Source: JBFLYC01 sp040756735 | GTDB taxonomy: Bacteria; Bacillota; DSM-16504; Desulfitibacterales; Desulfitibacteraceae | Reading direction: 5' to 3' | NCBI GenBank assembly: GCA_040756735.1 | Contig: JBFLYC010000059.1 | Span: 1 to 10,321 of the forward strand | Length of the DNA: 10,321 bases | Shown: piece after piece, positions 6,123 through 10,321 of the stretch | Layout of the letters: each line of letters starts with the position of its first letter | How positions within the stretch are numbered: the first letter of the stretch is position 1 | The notes under the pieces: model-generated | What the model saw: only the letters and a program-made list of their open reading frames with translations | Told to the model about the DNA's origin: nothing | Database searches by the model: none | Program-made: the position numbers and the translations under genes

Positions 6123-7292
6123 GTGAGTGTCTGGGAGGGCTTAAAACTGGCATGGAAGGGGCTGGTAGCAAATAAAATACGCTCAGTTTTAACAATGCTG
6201 GGGATTATTTTCGGTGTCGGCGCGGTTATTGCCATGATTTCTGTGGGGCAGGGTGCTGCTAAAGATGTCTCTGCGAGGATAGAAGGAATGGGATCTAATC
6301 TAATAGTTATTTCTCCCATTAGAAATACAGGAGCCCGCTTTTTCCTTGATGATGTTGTAGAATTAGCAGAGAGGATACCTACTATTAGCGAAGCCATACC
6401 CAGTTTAACTTTTTCTGCAACTATAAAATGGGGAACCAGCACTTATGAGACAAATGTAGAAGGAGTTACGGATAATTACCCTTCAGTGCGTAACGCTGCA
6501 GTAGAAAAAGGTCGTTTTATCAATTCTATGGAGGTTGAAAACCGCACCCGTACCGTGATCCTGGGGAAAACAGTGGTCAAGGAGCTCTTTAAAAATCAAG
6601 ATCCCCTGGGGCAGACAGTGACCATTAATGGGCAGCCATTTTTAGTAGCTGGTATCATGGAGGCCAAGGGAGCCACCTTGGGCCGCGATCAGGATGATGT
6701 AGCGTTCATACCGGTGAGTGTGGCAGAACGGTTAGCTGGAACCAGGGAAATAAGTACAATCTATGCAAAGCTCATAGATCCGGACATGGCCCCTTTAGCG
6801 GTAGGACACATCCAGAAGATTTTTGAGCACAAGTTTGGCAGACCTGGTACAATTCGGGTAACCAGCCAGGACCAACTTCTGTCAACAGTGAGTAGTACTG
6901 CACAAACCTTCACACTGATGCTTGGTGCAATTGCGGGTATCTCCCTTCTTGTTGGTGGTATCGGAATTATGAACATTATGCTGGTTTCTGTTACCGAACG
7001 GTTCAGAGAAATAGGTATTCGTAAAGCGCTGGGGGCACTTCACCGGGATATTATTTTTCAATTTCTAGTGGAATCGGTTTTCTTAAGTATTAGTGGGGGT
7101 ATAATCGGTGTTTTTCTTGGCATTGGATTATCTTATCTTATTACTCTGGCCGTGGGTTGGACCACTGCCCTTAGTTCATGGGCAATTATTGTATCTTTCA
7201 CTTTTGCTTTAGCCGTTGGCTTATTCTTTGGAATATATCCTGCAGTTAAAGCTGCAAATCTAGATCCCATTGTGGCCTTGCGCAGAGAGTAA
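6123..7292 (+). CDS. ABC transporter permease, MacB/FtsX type (YknZ-like)
   Basis: The 389-residue permease has the four-helix MacB layout. TM1 is at about 19-42 (RSVLTMLGIIFGVGAVIAMI), a large outside domain runs from about 43 to 260, and TM2-TM4 lie at about 262-288, 315-341 and 351-374. The conserved cytoplasmic loop TERFREIGIRKALGA (291-305) and the family ending YPAVKAANLDPIVALRRE are present. No ATPase domain is fused, unlike E. coli MacB, so it should pair with the separate upstream ATPase. MacB-type transporters transmit ATP-driven movement to the outside domain instead of carrying substrate through a channel, and export antibiotics, peptides or lipids. GTG start, zero gap to the preceding stop, GGAGGT 9 bases upstream. 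Substrate unknown. Confidence 0.95.
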   Translation: MSVWEGLKLAWKGLVANKIRSVLTMLGIIFGVGAVIAMISVGQGAAKDVSARIEGMGSNLIVISPIRNTGARFFLDDVVELAERIPTISEAIPSLTFSATIKWGTSTYETNVEGVTDNYPSVRNAAVEKGRFINSMEVENRTRTVILGKTVVKELFKNQDPLGQTVTINGQPFLVAGIMEAKGATLGRDQDDVAFIPVSVAERLAGTREISTIYAKLIDPDMAPLAVGHIQKIFEHKFGRPGTIRVTSQDQLLSTVSSTAQTFTLMLGAIAGISLLVGGIGIMNIMLVSVTERFREIGIRKALGALHRDIIFQFLVESVFLSISGGIIGVFLGIGLSYLITLAVGWTTALSSWAIIVSFTFALAVGLFFGIYPAVKAANLDPIVALRRE

Positions 7293-7372
7293 AGTTTGCT
7301 GGTTCGACCGGAGCATAAAAGGAAAAACCCTTTGTAGTAAAGAATTATTATATAAGCGAAAGGGGTGATCTG

Positions 7373-8059
7373 GTGAACAATACCATTATGGTAGTTGATG
7401 ATGACTCACAATTGAGGGAAGTGGTAAGGGTCTATTTAAACAAAAACGGTTTTCAGGTGATAGAAGCAGAAGATGGTAGAGTGGCGGTTAAAAAGTTTTG
7501 GGAGTTTAACCCTGCCTTAATTGTGCTGGACCTCATGCTGCCTAATATGGATGGCTGGGATGTCTGTCGTGAACTGCGCAAAACCTCTCGTGTTCCTATT
7601 ATCATGCTTACGGCTAGAAGTGAGGAATTTGACAGGGTTCTCGGATTAGAGCTTGGTGCAGATGATTACCTGGCAAAACCTTTTAGCCCAAGGGAACTGG
7701 TAGCTAGAATCAAGGCCGTACTCAGGAGAATAAACGTTGAACCCCCTGAAAAAGAATTTCTAAGTTTTCCAGGTTTAGAGATTGATTACGCTTCCCACCG
7801 GGTTATGGTGAATTCTCAGGAAATAGTGCTTTCTCCTAAAGAATTTGATATTTTATGGTTATTATCAAATAATGCAGGCAGGCTTTTAAGCAGGGAACAG
7901 ATTTTGGAAAAGGTATGGGGTTACACATATCTTGGGGATGTCAGGACAGTGGATACACATATCAAAAGGCTTAGGGAAAAACTGAGCGCACTGAATTATC
8001 AATGTATTAAAACTGTTTGGGGAGCAGGCTACAAGTTTGAGGTGGGACACCATGAATAA
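7373..8059 (+). CDS. OmpR/PhoB family two-component response regulator
   Basis: The 228-residue protein has an N-terminal receiver domain (1-118) and a C-terminal winged helix (about 128-225). Receiver residues are intact: acidic pair Asp9/Asp10, phosphoacceptor Asp53 in LIVLDLMLP, Thr80 and Lys102 in AKPFSPREL. The DNA-binding domain shows LSPKEFDILWLL, the recognition helix region RTVDTHIKRLREKL and the wing VWGAGYKFE. The start is GTG, preceded by an AAGGGG ribosome site. It lies 80 bp after the permease gene, and the kinase gene begins inside its last codons. The likely targets are the Spy-like gene and the transporter operon; the TTGTNA repeats at 2967-2994 have the 11-bp phasing this family binds. 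I see no promoter box I trust in the 80-bp gap, so it may share the operon transcript. Confidence 0.95.
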   Translation: MNNTIMVVDDDSQLREVVRVYLNKNGFQVIEAEDGRVAVKKFWEFNPALIVLDLMLPNMDGWDVCRELRKTSRVPIIMLTARSEEFDRVLGLELGADDYLAKPFSPRELVARIKAVLRRINVEPPEKEFLSFPGLEIDYASHRVMVNSQEIVLSPKEFDILWLLSNNAGRLLSREQILEKVWGYTYLGDVRTVDTHIKRLREKLSALNYQCIKTVWGAGYKFEVGHHE

Positions 8060-9830
8060 ATCGTTATTTTCAAAACTGCTTCTTTCTTATATATTAATTA
8101 TACTGGTTGCTCTTTTTGCTGTTGGGATTACTTTGTCCCATCTTTTTTCTGCCTACTATTATTCATCTAAAGAAGCAGAATTGGTTAGGAAGGGCAAAGA
8201 AATAGCACAAATGGTTGTCCAATACCATGATTCAGGAGGTGTTCTGCCTGGTCCGGTAGAGCAATGGTTGGAAAGCCTGGATAGATTCCTGGATGCCAGG
8301 TTGCTAGTCATAAACAAAGAGGGTTTCATAATTGGCACCACTGTACGCTCCAGATTTCCCCATGGAATGAGACTGGACCCATCAGAGATAGGCATGGTTT
8401 TAAATGGGGATGTAGTATCCAAGCAGGGGTTTCACCATCGTTTTGGCCAGGCCATGATTTCAGTTGGTATACCCATCATAGTAGATAATCAAGTCATAGG
8501 AGGACTCTTGTTAAATGCCCCTGTTTCAGGGTTAAGCTCCACAGTGACTTCAGTTAGGCAGCTGATTATTTATGCAGCTTTGGCGGCTGTTGCCTTTGCA
8601 AGTATCGTAGGTTATGGGTTGTCCAAGTCTATTTCCAGGCCTTTGCGGGAAATGAGCAGGGTTACCCTGGAAATGGCCAAGGGTAATTTCAAGCAAAAAG
8701 TTACAGTTAATTCCCAGGACGAAGTCGGACAGCTGGCAAGAAACTTCAATGACCTCACGGTAACCCTGGATAAAACCATCAATGCTCTGGCAAAGGAAAA
8801 AGGCAAAATGGAGAACATCCTTGATAATATGGCTGAAGGAGTTGTGGCAGTTGACCAACAAAATAATCTAATTCTCCTGAATCCCAGGGCTGAAGAAACC
8901 TTTGGAGTCAACGTTTCTAGAGTTTTGGGAAAACCTATCCATACTTTGGGAGATGGCCAAGAATTGTCGAATCTCCTGGACAGGGTCCTCAAATCCGGAT
9001 CTAAGGGCAGTGAAGTCATGGAATTTGCTCTTGAGCACGGGAAAAAATATATATTGGCACATGCTTCTTCTCTAAAGAGTGAGAAGGAAACCCCCTTTGG
9101 AGCTGTCGCAGTCCTGCAGGATATAACTGAAATTAGACAGTTGGATCAGCTGCGCAGGGATTTTGTGGCAAATGTCTCCCATGAATTACGGACCCCCTTG
9201 ACTTCCATTCGAGCCTTTGTGGAAGCTTTACTTGATAGCATGATTGATGATACGGCTACTCAACAAAGATATTTAAATGTTATTCATGATGAAACACTGC
9301 GTCTGGATCGTCTTATTCATGACCTCTTGGATTTGGCTCTTATTGAGTCGGGGAAGGCTAATTGGGATTTGGAGATGGTTGATTTAAGAGAGGTAGTGCA
9401 GCAGGTGGTAGTTAAGCTAAAGCACCTAATGGATCAGAAGAATTTAACTTTAAACATTGATCTGGCAGGTGAGGAGTTGCAGGTACTTGCTAATGTGGAT
9501 CGCATGCAACAAGTCCTTATAAATTTGATCTCAAACAGCATCCAATTTACTTCCAATAATGGGGAAATAAGCATCAAGGTTCAAAAAAGGGACAATCAAG
9601 TTTGGGTGGAGGTTAATGATAACGGGTCAGGTATTCCCGAAGAAGACCTTCCATATATTTGGGAGAGATTTCACCGGGTGGATAAATCCCGGGCCAGACA
9701 TAAAGGAGGCACAGGTCTAGGTCTGTCAATTGTTAAGCTAATAGTTGAAGCCCATGGAGGAAAGGTCGGAGCAGACAGTAAACTGGGTCAGGGTTCTACA
9801 TTTTACTTTACTTTACCTGTGCCGGAGTAG
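8052..9830 (+). CDS. Membrane sensor histidine kinase (sensor domain-HAMP-PAS-HisKA-HATPase), PhoR/WalK-like
   Basis: This 592-residue partner kinase of the upstream regulator has TM1 at about 8-32, an extracellular sensor region at about 33-168, TM2 at about 169-190, HAMP at about 190-243 (SISRPLREM, then DEVGQLARNFNDL) and a PAS domain at about 252-360. The HisKA domain has the phosphorylated His377 in VSHELRTPLTS. The ATPase domain has the N box (NLISNSIQF, Asn495), G1 DNGSGIP (523-529), F box IWERFHRV and G2 GGTGLGLSI. Every catalytic residue is present. The sensor region resembles the membrane-bounded PAS/Cache-like domains of PhoR-type kinases, but its ligand is not predictable. ATG 8052 was chosen because GAGGTG lies 7 bases before it; a TTG at 8037 would add five residues. 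The 8-bp overlap with the regulator gene indicates translational coupling. Confidence 0.94.
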   Translation: MNKSLFSKLLLSYILIILVALFAVGITLSHLFSAYYYSSKEAELVRKGKEIAQMVVQYHDSGGVLPGPVEQWLESLDRFLDARLLVINKEGFIIGTTVRSRFPHGMRLDPSEIGMVLNGDVVSKQGFHHRFGQAMISVGIPIIVDNQVIGGLLLNAPVSGLSSTVTSVRQLIIYAALAAVAFASIVGYGLSKSISRPLREMSRVTLEMAKGNFKQKVTVNSQDEVGQLARNFNDLTVTLDKTINALAKEKGKMENILDNMAEGVVAVDQQNNLILLNPRAEETFGVNVSRVLGKPIHTLGDGQELSNLLDRVLKSGSKGSEVMEFALEHGKKYILAHASSLKSEKETPFGAVAVLQDITEIRQLDQLRRDFVANVSHELRTPLTSIRAFVEALLDSMIDDTATQQRYLNVIHDETLRLDRLIHDLLDLALIESGKANWDLEMVDLREVVQQVVVKLKHLMDQKNLTLNIDLAGEELQVLANVDRMQQVLINLISNSIQFTSNNGEISIKVQKRDNQVWVEVNDNGSGIPEEDLPYIWERFHRVDKSRARHKGGTGLGLSIVKLIVEAHGGKVGADSKLGQGSTFYFTLPVPE

Positions 9831-9831
9831 A

Positions 9832-9957
9832 GGGTGACAGGGAGGGTGACAGGGCGGGGTGACAGGGGACGGTTCCGGGGTGACAGGGGACGGTTCGGGG
9901 TGACAGGGGACGGTTCTATTGACACCTCGGGTGACAGGGGACGGTTCTATTGACACC
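9832..9957 (+). repeat. REP repeat cluster: four shortened units, then two complete units
   Basis: Unit starts (GGTGACAGGG) are at 9833, 9845, 9858, 9879, 9899 and 9930. The first two stop after about 11-12 bases, the next two stop after the core GGGGACGGTTC, and the last two (9899-9926, 9930-9957) are complete 28-bp units ending TGACACC. The cluster begins 2 bp after the kinase stop codon and leads into the RAYT gene. The core is the reverse complement of that in the left cluster. All shortened units keep the same 5' end, so the truncation is one-sided. Confidence 0.85.
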
Positions 9958-10054
9958 TCCATTTCTTAAGTGATAGACTTAGAAAGAGGAGGTGTTAAAT
10001 TATGCCAAGGCAAGCAAGAGAAATAAGTAGCACTGGAACATACCATATTATGTT
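9929..10054 (+). repeat. Direct duplication, first copy (second copy 10196-10321)
   Basis: Bases 9929-10054 and 10196-10321 are 126 bp that match except for one base (G at 10030, A at 10297, giving Ser or Asn in the transposase). The offset is 267 bp. The copied block includes a complete REP unit, the ribosome-site hairpin and the first 17 codons of the RAYT; the second copy continues beyond the window. Confidence 0.95.
9953..9995 (+). promoter_or_regulatory. Hairpin sequestering the RAYT ribosome-binding site, first copy
   Basis: ACACCTCC (9953-9960) pairs with GGAGGTGT (9988-9995), which contains the AGGAGGT ribosome site (9987-9993) of the ATG at 10002. An inner stem, TTTCTTAAGT (9962-9971) with ACTTAGAAA (9977-9985), has one bulged base and closes on a GATAG loop. 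The 5' arm begins within the end of the REP unit. Such a structure would hold translation low, as known for IS200 transposase; here it is inferred from pairing. Confidence 0.65.
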
Positions 10055-10220
10055 AAGAGGGATAAACAGACAGATTATTTTCAATGGCGAAGAAGACAAG
10101 CTAAAATTTATGGAAACATTAGTAAAATATAAAGATATTTGTGCCTATGAGATTTATGGATATTGCTTGATGTGGGGTGACAGGGGGGGTGAGGGGGGTG
10201 ACAGGGGACGGTTCTATTGA
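10002..10220 (+). pseudogene. RAYT transposase gene truncated just before its HUH motif
   Basis: The first 57 codons encode a typical RAYT/Y1-transposase N-terminus: MPRQAREISSTGTYHIMLRG, then INRQIIFNGEEDKLKFM and YGYCLM. In intact members YCLM is followed at once by the NHxH metal-binding motif. Here codon 58 onward is REP sequence, read as WGDRGGEGGDRGRFY up to a TGA at 10218-10220. The catalytic HUH motif and tyrosine are therefore absent and the product cannot be active. It may have been interrupted by a second RAYT/REP element or left behind by a tandem duplication. The ribosome site is AGGAGGT with 8-base spacing, inside a predicted hairpin. Confidence 0.85.
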
Positions 10221-10224
10221 CACC
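10176..10224 (+). repeat. Second REP cluster inside the broken RAYT: two degenerate units and one complete unit
   Basis: GGTGACAGGG at 10176 and a degenerate GGTGAGGG at 10188 are followed by a complete unit at 10197-10224 identical to that at 9930-9957. As in the first cluster, shortened units precede the complete one. Confidence 0.8.
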
Positions 10225-10262
10225 TCCATTTCTTAAGTGATAGACTTAGAAAGAGGAGGTGT
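10220..10262 (+). promoter_or_regulatory. Hairpin sequestering the RAYT ribosome-binding site, second copy
   Basis: Identical in sequence to the hairpin at 9953-9995, this copy pairs ACACCTCC with GGAGGTGT across the ribosome site of the ATG at 10269. Role inferred from pairing. Confidence 0.65.
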
Positions 10263-10268
10263 TAAATT

Positions 10269-10321
10269 ATGCCAAGGCAAGCAAGAGAAATAAGTAACAC
10301 TGGAACATACCATATTATGTT
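10269..10321 (+). CDS. Start of a second RAYT (REP-associated tyrosine transposase) gene, 3' end outside window
   Basis: Seventeen codons are visible (MPRQAREISNTGTYHIM), identical to the truncated copy 267 bp upstream except for Asn10 in place of Ser. AGGAGGT lies 8 bases before the ATG. The frame is open at the window edge, so this may be the complete, active copy. Its catalytic motifs cannot be seen. Confidence 0.75.
   Translation, partial: MPRQAREISNTGTYHIM

Noticed and set aside
8037..8051. TTG start for the sensor kinase five codons upstream
   Set aside because: The ATG at 8052 has GAGGTG 7 bases upstream and gives the usual N-terminus directly before TM1.
1..10321. Composite transposon with RAYT genes at each end carrying the efflux module
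   Set aside because: RAYTs are not known to mobilise intervening DNA as composite elements, and the two visible gene ends do not overlap in sequence to be compared.

Overview
The window looks like an accessory stretch of a low-to-medium GC Firmicutes (Clostridia/Peptococcaceae-like) chromosome. This rests on strong GGAGG-type ribosome sites, GTG starts, sigma-A-like promoter boxes, and the combination of a MarR/MATE pair, a Spy-like exported protein, an adaptor/ABC efflux operon with its two-component system, and RAYT transposases with GGTGACA...TGACACC REP repeats. The genus cannot be fixed from the sequence.

Layout. (a) 1-361: the C-terminal end of a REP-associated tyrosine transposase (RAYT) running in from the left, followed by two tandem REP units. 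(b) 399-2330, minus strand: a MarR regulator and an overlapping MATE exporter, transcribed from one promoter that has two GTTG-N6-CAAC candidate operators. (c) 2452-2857: a decayed molybdenum hydroxylase (xanthine dehydrogenase/CO dehydrogenase type) locus. The first ~37 codons of the large Mo-cofactor subunit are joined out of frame to the last ~90 codons of the small [2Fe-2S] subunit; a hairpin terminator follows. (d) 2967-9830, plus strand: an efflux and sensing module. It holds a Spy/CpxP-like exported protein (preceded by three 11-bp-phased TTGTNA repeats), a tandemly duplicated HlyD/MacA-type adaptor, a MacB/LolD-type ATPase, an FtsX/MacB-type permease, an OmpR-family response regulator and a PAS-containing sensor kinase. 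(e) 9832-10321: a cluster of full and shortened REP units, a RAYT gene broken just before its HUH motif, more REP units, and the start of a second almost identical RAYT copy running off the right edge.

How the parts work together. The adaptor, ATPase and permease genes are tightly packed (27 bp, then 0 bp) and the regulator and kinase overlap by 8 bp. The kinase probably senses a cell-envelope or extracellular signal and the regulator probably controls the Spy-like gene and the transporter. No outer-membrane factor gene is present, which fits a single-membrane cell using a YknXYZ-like tripartite exporter without a TolC partner. The MarR/MATE pair is an independent drug-response unit.

Most unusual points: the nested or tandem RAYT/REP structure with a hairpin that buries the transposase ribosome site; the two-module adaptor; the phased TTGTNA repeats before the Spy-like gene; and the scrambled hydroxylase relic. 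I do not see a clearly new defence or genetic system.
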